Positions 22,106 through 34,880 of a stretch of DNA of 64,000 nt are shown piece by piece. The position numbers were made by a program, and so were the translations under genes. Below the pieces are notes generated by a model. That model searched no databases. It was not told the origin of the DNA and saw only the letters and a program-made list of their open reading frames with translations. This DNA is from Hyaloperonospora brassicae (Eukaryota > Oomycota > Peronosporomycetes > Peronosporales > Peronosporaceae), in the NCBI GenBank assembly GCA_947650285.1, contig CANTFL010000361.1, positions 62,001 through 126,000 on the forward strand. The letters run 5' to 3'. Within the stretch, counting starts at the first letter, position 1; each line of letters opens with the position of its first letter.

Positions 22106-23160
22106 GCAATAGTGACGACGACGAGAGGTCGGACGAACGATTGACGCCGTTGGATGGCTCTTGGCACAGGGACAATGGGAGTAGCAAGTGAACTGCCCCA
22201 TTTCGTGAACGACGAGCTGTTCTGTCCTCTCAAGAACATGGAGACGTCGTCCATTCGGTAAGTGAAAAAATGTCGATCCGTAGCATTGATGCGACGACTG
22301 ACTTCTTACCAGGTACTGGGATCTATTTGCGACTGAGACGACTGCAGGCTACGCGGCTGCGGTAGCGGCCCAGGCAATGGACAATGCGCGCGAGCATTCA
22401 AAAGGCTACATTCTCGATATCGATCTTGACTACTTTTCGACGTGGAACCCGTTCCGCAGAGGTATCACTGTCGCACAGCTTGTCATTTTTGCTGTTGTTC
22501 TTGCTGTGTACTGATCTTCTGTGAGCAGATTTGGAAGCACTGATTGGGGAAGTAGATGTGGAGACGGTGACAAAGGTCTTTTGCCATGTTCGCTACAAGC
22601 AAGTCCCTCTCGATGGGTTGACAGCTGAGCAGCGCAGCACAGAGATGACAACGTTCTCCGAGCTTGCCAGACGTCTTGAAGCAGCTGATGCGCAGGTGGA
22701 CACCGATACTCGCCGATCGGAATGCGCACAAATCCGAGGTGAACTTGTATCGCTGTACGCAGACGACGTCAATGTTGCGGAACTCTTTGACGAATTTTGC
22801 CAAGTACTTGATAGATATCGAGACAACGAGGCCGTGCGACGTGAGATTTGGACAGCAGGACTTTTCCTTGATCTTCCTCATCACGAGAGCTCCCAAGAAG
22901 AGATCGAGTGTTTGATCAGCGAGCTCGAGCATTTCCTTCGGACGCATGCACTGGATGGAAGCAACCCTCCAGCCATTGTGACCGTCGCCAAGTCCACGGG
23001 CGACCAGTACCTGCCCCCGCATCAATCAGACGTTGTCTTAACAAGCGTTCTTCGAATGCTCGAGCAAGTCTATGGGGAGCTAGCAACGAAGTATGTGGAG
23101 TATGTGCCTGTTGAAGATGCAGATGAGTACCACGAAGCGGAACGCTCTTGCAGCACGTAG
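21374..23160 (+). CDS. UPF0489 / C5orf22-like protein, multi-exon, frame disturbed
   Basis: Exon 1 is 21374-21433. The intron to 21687 (GTACGT...CAG) leads to exon 2 with [10 protein letters not shown]. Later exons are 22313-22461 ([14 protein letters not shown]) and 22529-23160 ([22 protein letters not shown]), joined by introns 22258-22312 and 22462-22528. These motifs match the UPF0489 family (human C5orf22), whose DxHPD and DIDLDYF motifs resemble arginase/deacetylase-type metal sites; activity is unknown. Between about 21940 and 22190 no single frame works. Exon 2 meets a TGA at 21988, homologous sequence resumes in another frame around 21990-22060, a TC microsatellite follows, and the next good frame starts near 22145. 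A one-base deletion near 21946 would explain the first break. The second could be an intron with the TC tract, a microsatellite slip or real decay. Confidence 0.75.
22074..22104 (+). repeat. TC dinucleotide microsatellite
   Basis: 31 bases of uninterrupted TC, directly followed by AG. It lies in the disturbed part of the UPF0489-like gene. It could be a polypyrimidine tract before a splice acceptor or a slippage site in coding sequence. Confidence 0.9.
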
Positions 23161-24331
23161 TCGACCACCTTACCAACGACTTGGTGGCTTCGCGGCTCAA
23201 TAGAGTGTAGAACTCGGATATCTCACATTACGCGAATGGCAGCACAAGTGGTTGGACTGCAGTCGATGAGATGAGGGTACGACCGTCAAACAGGTGACTC
23301 ACGTTGCCACGTGGAACTTGTAGAGCACGTGACCAAATGCCATCAAGTTGTCAACGAAGCGTACGATTTGCAGCCAGTCTCGCGTGTACATGTTCTAAGG
23401 ATGCTGGCAATGCGTCAAACTGACGACGGTCGTGTAGGAACGAAGCCCGTGCATAGCAACACTAACGCGAACGAAACAAAGACTTCAGTACGGCATTGAC
23501 CACACACACACACGTGTGTCCCATACGAGTACGACGACTGCAGGTCTTTGGCTCGCGGTCTTCGATGCGCCGAATCGATACCCACTAACTTCGAATATGT
23601 CTCCACTGCACATTCAGCTTGTTGTCTATTTATTCATCTTTCCACGTGTGTGCCGACAGGCAGACGGACATTCAGTCGGCCATCTGTCCTCTGACAGGCA
23701 CCTCAATGTCGTGGGTGTCGTGCACCTGTCCCTGGAAGCGCTTTCCATCGAAGTGGGCTTGCAACGCTTCGGCAGCATGTGGCGCCAATGTGTGCAGGTA
23801 CTCGCGTGTCTCACTGACACTTTGTTGCTGCCATAAAGCAAAGCACTGAGGCAGTACAAGCGGCGGCCTGTGCTGTTGCGACCCCACCCACAGACAGCAC
23901 ACTGCGGACTGTCAAAGAGTCCGCGCGAGACCACACGTGTTCGACCAAAGGTCCGTATCTGGTCAGTGCAACATGCACGAAAGCGACGCCTGCGCCGAGC
24001 ACGATATTTCTCGTGGCAAAAGCCAACGTAGTGATCGGCGCGTATAGTGTCGAGACTTAGCGGCGCGTGCCGCAGCGGCGCACTTGACAGCGTCTGCCAC
24101 GGGTCAAATGTTCGTAGCTGCTGGATGGACGACGAGATAAAGAGCGCGATATGGATCGAGTATAAAGCGTTAGGACAACGTGTGTGACGACGCTGGGTTA
24201 GTGGGCATGGGTCGATCGTCGGACAAGAGGAGCGACGAGCGGCCGTACAAGTCCGTAAATATTGGCTCTATTTCGATTGTCTTGCAGGCAGTTTACCATG
24301 CGTCTCGATGCATGTATGACTTTTTGCAGCT

Positions 24332-24333
<2 letters not shown>
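23161..24333. other. Gene-poor stretch with a possible gene relic on the minus strand
   Basis: Minus-strand frames at 23811-24026 and 23672-23902 have coding-like composition. The first is hydrophobic and Ala/Val-rich, as in a small membrane protein; the second ends in a hydrophilic tail. They are in different frames, overlap, and lack a convincing ATG or splice signals. This could be a decayed or unresolved spliced gene. No family is recognised. Confidence 0.35.
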
Positions 24334-24950
<617 letters not shown>

Positions 24951-27900
24951 CAGCTAAAAATGCATCAGGGACCCCGCTTGACCGAAAAGAGATATAGACG
25001 TGGAAGCTATTTATTGGTTAGTGCAAGCTGAAGCTATTAAGCAAACTGTACGACCACTTTGTTGCAAAAATCTTTTGCAGGACGAACTGAAATGCGCAAC
25101 GGAAATAGGCCGCACGCATGCGGGTGCGAAATGGTGTCGGGTATGGTCAGCATGGTCAGTATAAGGTGCAGCGGTCCGTAGTGACCCAACACACGCTAGA
25201 AAGCAATTGGTTTGACAAGAATAACCCGAGTGCCCGCATAAGCTGAGTATAACTTACCGCCATCGACCCCGCACAACGTACTTACAGCAACACAAGTTCT
25301 TACCCAATGGCACTGGTCCACGTGCCGGTCATTGCATGATGCGGCTTTAGTTTATCGTAATGACTTCATGTAATTGCGCTCACGAGTTCAACTTGCTATG
25401 CGTATGAATATGCAAACAAGAAAAACTGACACATCGTACCGATCGTCGTGAGCTATTCCATCAAAACTCGCTCGATGGTACAGTGGCATCAAGTCCGCTG
25501 TGTACACATCCGGATCCGAAACTCACCAAGTAATCGCACAACGTCTACTAGGCGGCGTGCGTTTGGTCTTGCGCCACTTCGTCATTGCAGTTGTTCGTGT
25601 GAACGTGTGTGAAGCCGATGGGGAAGCGAGGGACAGAAAGAGACACAAGCACCTGTAGCTCGTTCATTTGCAGTTACACTTGTTGTTACAGTAGTTCCAC
25701 ATGACACAAGATGTCTTCCTTCGTCGAATATCCCGTTCTTCTTGATGTCATCATCCGCCACTGTGACTTTTGGATCGGCAGTCACATTAGAGCGGTGCTG
25801 CTGTCATGAAATAGCGTAGCAGCGTGAACAGCGACTGTCTGAAGGCTGTCAAATGTGCGGGTGTCACTCAGAAGAGTCGCGATCGGCAACGGTCATCGCT
25901 ATGGTCGCAGTCGATACGTTGTCGAGAATAATGGACGACGAACGTCGATGTGTCGTCGATTTTCCTACACCGTTCTTTGTCTACACACAGTTGCTTGCTT
26001 AGACATGAGATACACTCTCCATTTAGGTACACGTAACGAAGATGAGGCCACGCAACCAAAAGAAAGAAGGCCAATGGTCAACGTAAACTTTGTCAAGACC
26101 CATACTGTTGTATCTACACATTCTGCTAACGATTGCCACAGTTGTCGCATAATGGGTGGTCATTACCGTTCCTGAACGGTCGCGAGCTAATTCCGCGTGT
26201 CCATAGAGACTTCGTTGAGCAAGCGTTGCCTTCAGCTCAGAGTGGTAAGCATGAGCTGTTCGTGTCGACGGAAGGAGCAGTAAATGATCCGCATCGAGTA
26301 GACTACAAGGCAGCAAAGCTTGTGATAGTCAAGCTTAGAGGTCTTCATTTTCTAGAGTAAATGAAGACCAGCAGTGTGGTGTGAACCTTGGTTGTGAATG
26401 ATCATGTTTGCTTCAAACATCCATGGGGGAGATCATGTTATGACACATCCTACTAGGTAGACATGCGGCTTGCTCGGTGATGGACAAAGTAACTGCACTT
26501 TCGCTTTTCCTTCGACGTGTGTGCGCTCTAACTGTTTAGACCAACAACTTCTGTATCGACAACCTCGATGTCAAGGCACGTTCGCAACTATACTTATCGA
26601 TCATATGGGTCCGATCGTTCATCGGATCGAGTGAAGCACACATCGTGTCGGCATCTACAGATCGACCGAAGGAACGTCTGTTTGCCAGTCGGACATCTAT
26701 ACTGGCACCAAGGCTTCATATCGTTGGAACATGAGAAGCTTCTGGACAAGTGATATCTCGAATAGAAAAGAGGCGGAGAGTCAGAAACGAAATACAGCGA
26801 CAAACGTGTGCGGAGCACGAAACACTTAACGTCCTACGAGGGACCGGAAAGATTTCGACTTTGCCACGTTCGCTGCTCACGCGTATACCCCTTCTATCGT
26901 TTACGCCCATACAGGTCATCTTGATATTCATAAAGAACGACGTATTGACATACCGTTTCTTCATCAATGTGGGACTTCTTCTCATCTGTTTTGTGCATAT
27001 CGAGGCTTTTACATCCACGCGCGCACGTGTTTGGAGACACATATGACTCGCTCCTAAATGAGTACTTCTTGGCGACTGTTCCGACCAACCAATAAACTGT
27101 TTCTAAATTCCACTTTGTTCGGCACGTATTCTTCGCACTTTCATTTGATCACGGACGGCTTCCTTTCACGTAACCTGCTTACTCACACGTGCAGCAACAG
27201 AAAAGACACGCCACAGTATACGCGGACATAGTTCGTGCGTCTGGAGAGCGCCATGTATAGTTTGCGTCCATCATGCAGCGAAGCGAAGCAGGCTAAATAG
27301 ACGTAGACAATCGTAGCAAGTGCTCCACACGAACTTCGATGATATCGATGATACGCAATTTGGAGATTGAGCCGACATCCATCCGGGAGGAGACAACAGT
27401 GTCTTTTGTACGGCAGCCAAGAGAAGCAGGCGCACACTCACTCTTCATCCCTAGCACGGCTTTGTCTTCTTCTTCTTCGAGTCTCACGTGACTGTCGTAG
27501 CTATCCAGTTGACTTGCCATCCGGTTGTCTTGCGCAACATGCTCGAATTCGTCGCACATGCGAGGTGGAACAGTACAAAAACCAATCGCAGTACAAAGAG
27601 ACGAGAGAGCTTGCCAAGAAGCAGATGCCGCCTTGCTTTTGATTGTACCGCGCGGCTTTCTAAGATTGCGATACGTTTGCTACAAGAGCTGGTAATTTTA
27701 GTGTCACAGTATGCGTGAATTTTTGGGTAGAAAAGTACCTTGTACCGCTATGAGACAGAGTTGTAAACACTGCGGTAAGAACAGGCCGAACGCACACGGC
27801 GATGTGGTACTCGCACAAATACCCCCAAAGCCTTTGTCGATCACGGGCACAACACTGAGGTCAACTCGTCATCAGGATCGCTTTTTCTTGTGCGTCGGCG

Positions 27901-28321
27901 TAATGTTTGTTGCAAAACGTTCGGGGGCCTCGCTTTCCACTTGATAACACGTGGTGATCGGTGGTTCACATGACACGGTCCCGACGCTGAGCCATGTGGT
28001 GCGTACCTGTGCCTTTCCACGGTAAGATTACGATCCCAGCGATCGTAATGGTCGTTTACGAGCAACCAGTTTTTTTCGATCCCCGGGATTTGCCCGGCTG
28101 AGCAACGATCGACAACATGCTTACCATCGGAGGGACGAAAAATCTACCAGCTTGAACGTCGGTGGAAATTTTGAGGGGGGGGGCTTCGGCATGCACTGGA
28201 CAGCTAGTTATCAGGCTGACACTATCTACCTATGGTGACTACACGAAATGACGTGATCGACTTCCAGACAGTAGCTATACAACATGTAGGAGTACTACTG
28301 CTTAGCCAGACTCACTCAATT
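24951..28321. other. Gene-poor intergenic region; no gene supported
   Basis: Frames are short and without domains. Two small stretches have slightly coding-like character: plus strand about 26142-26360 and minus strand 27293-27559 (with a run of Glu and a Leu/Ile-rich end). Neither has a recognisable family or complete gene structure. A G run lies at about 28177-28184. Confidence 0.5.
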
Positions 28322-29350
28322 CTACGGCAACGGTTCGAGCGCAATAAAGGTCTCGGAGAGGTACCGCAGGACGCTCAGTGTACAGTACGGGACATTCCGT
28401 TTCTGAATGGCTGCAATGCCACCAACAAGATCCACCTCCGACGTGATGCGAGTGATCACCTGCTCGTCCTCTCGAAATTCAAACTGCTGCGTGATGGGGT
28501 ACGTGATCAAGCCGTAGCACAGACTCTTTCCACTCCGCTGCTGCTGCGCACCGCCGTCGATATCCATCTGGAGCTGGCCTGTGACTCGAATGATCACGTG
28601 CTGGTCTGCTTCCAGGCGCTCACACGACGTGATGGAGAGCTGGAACGCCCGAAACTGCTTGCAGTAGTAGAGCCAGTGTAACTTGAACAAGTCGACCGAG
28701 TCAAACTCTTCTCGCTGGAGTTCCAATAGACAGTGCAGTGCTGGAAGGCGACCGTCTTCGAGCCGAAAAGCCCGCGAGTCGAGTCTCTGCTGTCCGCCTT
28801 CGGCACCCACCGCGTAGTAAAAGTCGCCAATGGACTGAGCAGCGCTCGGTTGCCTTTGCACCAGCTTCGCAGCTTGGCACGTCCGTAGCCGCTCGATCTC
28901 CTGTTTCAGGGCCGAGATCTCGTGCCCCACTGTTTGTTCGTAGCACCGTTTGCGTTTCCTATAGTTGGCCTGATTGATGCGGCACTGCTCCTTCCTGCGC
29001 TTCTTCTTCCAGTCCTCTGGAGTCGTTGCATCGGACAGAAGGCAATGCGATGGCGACCACGACGGTTTGGTCTTGCTTCGACCCCGCAATGCCTTTGCCG
29101 TCTCTTGCTGCGCAATCGCAATCGCAGCAATCTGATCGGTCGTCAACGAAGAGCGCCACGCGAGCTCAGATTGCTGTGGGCATACCGAGTTGGGCAGTAC
29201 TGTTGGCATCACATCTGACACGGGCATCGAGTCGACGGGCATGGAAGATCGCGCTTTGGCCGCAGAGGAGAACGGATGCAGACGAGGCACGCGCACAGTT
29301 AGCGCTCCCACGGGCTCTCGACGCAATGACGGCAACGAGACGGGTGTCAT
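28322..29350 (-). CDS. bZIP transcription factor with Asn-to-Cys basic region
   Basis: A single exon encodes 342 residues; the ATG at 29350 was chosen because the frame start at 29356 is TTG. The basic region lies at about residues 114-135: KKKRRKEQC, then RINQANYRKRKR. In ordinary bZIPs this segment follows N-x7-R; here Cys123 stands where Asn should be and Arg131 is kept. Phytophthora is known to have bZIPs with this substitution, some linked to oxidative stress responses. A short coiled coil (Leu148, Leu155) follows. The C-terminal half (about residues 190-340) is an alpha/beta region conserved in oomycete bZIPs by my recollection, of unknown function. It should act in the nucleus. Confidence 0.9.
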   Translation of the reverse strand: MTPVSLPSLRREPVGALTVRVPRLHPFSSAAKARSSMPVDSMPVSDVMPTVLPNSVCPQQSELAWRSSLTTDQIAAIAIAQQETAKALRGRSKTKPSWSPSHCLLSDATTPEDWKKKRRKEQCRINQANYRKRKRCYEQTVGHEISALKQEIERLRTCQAAKLVQRQPSAAQSIGDFYYAVGAEGGQQRLDSRAFRLEDGRLPALHCLLELQREEFDSVDLFKLHWLYYCKQFRAFQLSITSCERLEADQHVIIRVTGQLQMDIDGGAQQQRSGKSLCYGLITYPITQQFEFREDEQVITRITSEVDLVGGIAAIQKRNVPYCTLSVLRYLSETFIALEPLP

Positions 29351-32300
29351 CCGCAACGTTACGTGATCAAGAGTTATATCGGCACGTGGGCTATGGACGT
29401 TGTTGTTGTTGTCGCGCTGTGCTCAATTTTTTGGGAATGACGACAAGGAACTGACTGACTGACTGACTGGTCGGTCGGTCACACCGAAGAAGAGGGACAA
29501 AACACGGTGAGTCACGTCCCTGCCGTAGACATCGCCGACGTGTCACGAGCGGAGAAAGTCTGCGCGTGCAGGCGGTCGTCAATTGTGAGTGTAGGGATTC
29601 AGGGACCTGCTTTCTGTAGCTAGCTATTCAGATCACTGCACTGGTATCCAGCGTGAAGTATGCGAGAGAGTTTACATGGTAAGCTCTAGCGACGCAGGAA
29701 GCAGACGACGGCATGTGAATGCCGCCGTACTCGGCTGGCAAAAGCAAAGACGTGGGGCCGCGAGTCGTACAGTATGTTTTCCGGTCAACGTCGTCGTTGC
29801 AGTTGCAATACGACTGCAGTGGTGGGGACCACGTTCTTGCAAATCGACAGATTCCGTCAGACGCTGATGCGGTGTCATCAATTGCGAGTGATTTTACTGG
29901 GTAGCTACGTGATCTGCACCCGCGGGGGCTTTCGACGGCAAAGCCCGGGCAAATATTACCGTGAGCAAAGACGCGTCTGTCCGCCGAAGACGGTGTGCTA
30001 CAATCAGGTGTCGACTGTTGTCTTCGTTGGCAATATGCAGCCGACGGGCCATACGGATCCACATTGCTGCTGTCGATTGTTTGCACTCGTGCTACGTGAT
30101 CGAGTGACTCCTCACTACGATGCCAACTGACCGGTACTTTGCGATGCAATCCATGCACACTACTGACTGTAATCCGTCGTGCGACGGCTACTGGGGGTGG
30201 ATCGCTCGAAGTTGCCCGATGTGCGTCGCTGATCTCTGGTCTTCTTTTTCTGCTAACGTGACAGGAATACCGTGTGGGGCTGTCGGGTTTTTTGACTGGA
30301 TACTTTGGCAACTGCCGTTTTTACCCTCGAGATCGAATAACTTTCGTGCCCGAATCGAGTACAAGCAAACAGTTCAACGATTTCCAACACGTTTTCGAGT
30401 TGGATGTTCGGCATTCAACTACACGAAAGCAAAGGTGTAACTCGATACAAGAGCTGGCAGAGTGGTCGTCTCAGCACTTGTAAAGAAGAAGAATGTTACA
30501 GTCGATTACTTGCGCAGAAGGTTGACAGCTGCACTGCTGTGATCAAGTTATGACCATGTCAGCTACGCGTCTGTCCGCAACTCTCCGTGAGCAGTCCGCA
30601 ATGGCAAATCGGATGGAGCCGTATCCTTGGAGGGAAGAGGCATGGCTCAGAAGAGCAAAGTGGGACGGCTGCTCGCGCATAAACGAGGGAGCACGAACGC
30701 TGGAGAGTACTTCGTGTTGCCCCATGCGCTCTTGCTCATTGTCCGCAGGTCTCACGGACAAACACGATGAGCTTCAAGTGATCGCACATGCGTTTCGCTC
30801 ACTTCAGCTCATCTTTCCGTAGCTCAGTCAAACGCGTGCCATATCTTGAGACGGCGAGGAACAGCCTTCTTCACGTTGAAACCACAACCGCAAAAGCTAC
30901 TCACCGGCTCGATCCCGACGAAACTTGCACAATGATTGATGTGGTGTCCAGTCGGTTGTTGATCCCATTTGCGAAAGCATGAAAGACAATGCACGCAAGT
31001 AGTACCAAAACCGACAACGATCTGTGTATCGGGGCCCTTTCTTGTCTGCAAAGTGAAGCGACAAAGTTGGCCGGATGATTACTCGTCAGCTCATCCACTT
31101 ATCCTCGACTCTAGCGGCTTCAACTGAGAAAATGGAGCGAGATGGCGTATGTAAAAGGTGTTGGCCCATCTGAAGTTCTCCACGCGTACGCAAATCAATG
31201 TAGTTGCGATTCACTTTTCGCTTGTCAACATCCATCGTGATCAAGAGGACCCATGCGCTGGCAATTTGCCACGTTACCACTGACGCCAATACCACGCTCG
31301 ATCTCGATGATATCGCTAGAACGACGAGCAGCACGTTGACGCCTCACGAGGTTATATGGTATTCACCGAGGCGCTTTACTTGTTGTCAAAACACAAAGTG
31401 GTGTTTTGTTGACGTGTTGTCGTCGCGCGCTCAGTGTGTAACGTCTTCAAGGCACACATCAACGTCCTCTTCCGCGCGCCGATCGCAATGACTTGTCTGC
31501 TCGGCGAAGCAAACTCCGCTTTTTTCCTGCTCACACTCGCAACTGCGCAGAGAAAAAACTACTCTGTCTGCGGTGACTGCGGGCTCAACGGCCGCCTTCA
31601 GCAACCCTGCTGCGTCTGCGTGAATGACACGTTCACAAATTTTGCATTGTGGTCGTCGAAGAAGGAAGTGGGCCGATCGGATACGCTCAGCACGAGCATG
31701 CGAGCTTCACTCATGTTTCATCGGTCCGTGGATCGAAGATCAGAAGTAGGGGCACTTTTGTTGAAGACTTCTCTTCCATGAGGAAACAATCGACACATTC
31801 TCATCTTGCTCCCCTTTGTGTGTGGGCATGACCTCCAGCAAAGTGCTCGCCTCTGTTTGCTACGCCATTAATCTCGGGTGGACATACAAATTGCCCCATC
31901 AATTGCTCCAGTGTTCGTTTCATGACATCTGTTTCCGGGATGCAGTATGTGTCTTCGCTATTCCCACTGATCAGGCGCAAAGTCTTCGCGATTCCCCACC
32001 AACTACGTGTGGAGTACGCCAAGTCAGTGACGTTGTCGAAGGCTATCGCAAAACGCAGATAGTCCGGCGCTCTACACGCAACTTCTGCTGTTTGTCTGCA
32101 TCCGTTGCCCGTCATTCTCACTGTATGTGCAGGAAAAGGCTGCTCTTGGCTTTGTGGGATTCGCGATAATGTCAGAATGTATCCTTTTGTCATCGGTCCG
32201 CCTCTTCATCGCTTGTCAAATGAAGAGCAGAGATCGCTGGTGATGGTACTGCGCTGATTGATGAACGGAGCTGCGGTCTTTATTCCCGTGCAGTCCGTCG

Positions 32301-33694
32301 CACTGGTCAATGCCATTGCTTGACATCGCTCAGACCTTCTGCGGAGGTTTTTGTGGTGCAAATGACCTAAATCTGGAAATCTTGGATTGATTCTGATCTG
32401 GCTCACCACAAAGCCGTTTTCGAGCGATAATGTCTCAATCGTGTTGTTATACTCTACGCTTTATGGTACAAAAAGCTTGCTAACATGATCTGGTATTGCA
32501 CAGCACTGCAATCTACCGCGAACGATCGACTGCAGTCCATCGTATTGCCGTCTCGACAGTTGCAGAAAAGCACGCAGTCGAACATGTTTGAATGCAAATC
32601 AGGACCCCACATGATGCACATCCCCTGCTTAGACAGCTGTGCTGTGCGGTCGCTAAGAGCTTTGTTGTAGTACATCGACATCGGCACTGAAGCAACTGCG
32701 TAGACTTTGTCCTCAGGGCTGCCACGACATCGTGACATTGCTCTAGCCCAACATGAGCAAAGAAGAGTTTGAAAATACATTGGATGGATCAAATGAGCTC
32801 GACATGTGTCTGACGAGTTGATACTTCCCGTGTCATCATCGTCTTTGAGCAGACGAGAGCTTTAGAATGTAACATTGGAACTCAAGTACAACAGAAGAAC
32901 AGCATTCCTCAACTTATTGCAGGCATCAATCCTGGGTATAGGCAGCACATCATCATCATCATCATTGTCCTCTCCTCTCGAACGTCTATATGCCTTGATT
33001 GACACGCAGCTGTAGCAGTTTAGGGTGTGCAAGTGACAAAGGCAGCGCATATGTAGGACCGAGACAAAGTGCAGTCTATCAGGCGCTCCGTCCGGAAGGC
33101 TCACGAGCACTTCGTCACGCTTGGAGCCACGATGCGGATGCTGCAGTCAGAGATACTGAGGAAGGAAGGAACAACAGCGCGTTTCTCGCACCGTGTCCGC
33201 TCCGGATGACAAGATGCGATACAGTCATTGTTGAGGCGGCAAGATTGACACCTATCAACGCTAGACGCCAGTGTCACCTCTGTGCAAGTGCATTGTACTT
33301 TCCACGCACTAGCAACCCGACTTACTATCTTGCGGAACAGCGTCTAGTTAGGTTCCCATCAGCTGCCTATCTGTCTCTCACAGCACCACCTAATGGTCCG
33401 TCCATCTAAGTCAGGGGGAAATCGCTCGAGCCATTCTGAGAGTAGGCGCACAAAAGACTTCCGGAAAATAGCTAGATGTCCCCTCGCCGCACCAAAATAA
33501 TGCGATGTTTCAGCGAATCCAGCGATTTAGCGACCAGTTATTCGACCCCAAAAAAACCAAAGCCGCGCTAAACAGAAGACCGCGCACGTCCACTTTCTAG
33601 AAAACGCGAATAATCGCTCGTTTGAATTCGTTTGTCGGCGGCACATGTTGTCGAACTTTGGTTCAAACTATTCACGTCGCTGTACCCCGTGACT
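29351..33694. other. Large intergenic region with scattered short open segments
   Basis: The part next to the bZIP start has a TTG repeat (about 29401) and a GACT repeat grading into GGTC (29451-29481). A plus-strand segment at 30257-30483 follows an acceptor-like TGACAG and has protein-like composition (YFGNCRFYPRD, FQHVFELDV), but no upstream exon is evident. A minus-strand frame at 31801-32193 and another at 32454-32792 also look weakly coding. No domain is recognised; they may be gene relics. Confidence 0.45.
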
Positions 33695-34465
33695 ATGGCG
33701 GGCATCGCCCAGTTCGGACTCGTCGTAGCGGGCCGCCCCGTTGTCACTGACTTTCGGTACGTTACCTGCTGCGCTCGTCGCTGTTCGTTCTGTCGATACC
33801 GTCCGATGTTTGGTCGGCTCTGGAGCGGTTCTCAGCATGTTTCGTGCTGACGCATTCGTTGTGACAGGGGAATTGGCCCCGCGCACTACGTCGTCGACAT
33901 CTTGGAACCGACCGAAGTCACGGACCTCACGTTCTTCTTGTTGCCCAGCTCCCCTGTGCCGCCAGGCTTTGGAGGTGCGTGTGTGCCAGCAAAAAGCACT
34001 TTCGATATAAACTGCAAAAAGACACCAAAAAGCACAATGGACTAAACCGTGCAAGTCGATGCAACTGTTTTTTTTTTGACGATGGCCACAGCGGTGCTGT
34101 ACTTTGCCATCCCCGCTCTGCAGAATTGGCAGTTACTCGGCACAGTGTTTGCCGAAAAGCCGAGTGCGATCTTCCGGACTTCGTGGCCGACGCATCCGGA
34201 AGTCGTGGGGCAGCCCGTGCTGCAACTTGGCGTGTCCATTGAAAGTCTGGACAGTGTCAAGAATTTGGGGATCGAAGCCAGTGGCTTGGAAGAGCGCAAG
34301 GCGTTTGCACTCAAGATTGCTCAGGATCTGTTCATGTACCTCAGCTCGTTCTCAACGAGCACGAATCAAAGCTACATGACGATCCCTACGAACTTACTCG
34401 ACAAGTGGATGGAGCGATTCGAGGCCAAGTACCGACGAGATCCGAATTTCATGATGAAAAATTAG
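33695..34465 (+). CDS. Hikeshi-family nuclear import carrier for Hsp70, three exons
   Basis: Exons 33695-33756, 33868-33974 and 34092-34465 join in phase to 180 residues (human Hikeshi has 197). The donors are GTACGT and GTGCGT, and the second acceptor is CCACAG shortly after a T9-10 tract. The N-terminus has the FGLVVAGRPV motif; the middle has LLPSSPVPPGFG and AVLYFA, then WQLLG, KPSAIF and a C-terminal WMERFEAKYRRDPNF. These match the Hikeshi/OPI10 family in order. The protein carries Hsp70 through the nuclear pore, notably under heat stress. It converges with the amidohydrolase gene. Confidence 0.92.
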
Positions 34466-34880
34466 TAGCACGGGGTGGAAACCGAGAGACGACGATGCGC
34501 GAGACGTGCGTTGGTCTGGTAGCGATTAGTTGTTAGGAGCAGTGAGCTGCTGAGCGGACTGTTTGTTTTGTTAGAACGCTTTCCGTTTGGAACACGTTGC
34601 CGAATGTTCCTGTTGGACGATGAACCGAATTTTGGGCTTCGACGAGCCCATTCAAACACGAGACGTCATGAACAAGTGTTTTGGTTCTGTCTCTGCTTCT
34701 TCGTACTCGGATTGTCCAGACTGGACAATCACTGCGCCAAAGAAAGCTGCACGCTCACTTGCAGTAGTAGTACAGGTGTAGGAAGGCCTCAGCACAGGGA
34801 GCAGTCACGACAACAAAACGCAGGCGACATGTGTAGTAGAACAAGGCTCTGTATGTACAAGAGTCTGCCGAGGCGACCAT
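34466..34880. other. Intergenic region between convergent genes
   Basis: It contains the 3' ends of the Hikeshi (+) and amidohydrolase (-) transcripts. Frames overlapping it on both strands show no domain. Confidence 0.55.

Noticed and set aside
29628..30311. 227-codon minus-strand frame
   Set aside because: Composition is Arg/Ser/Pro/Cys-rich without domains or supporting gene structure; likely chance.
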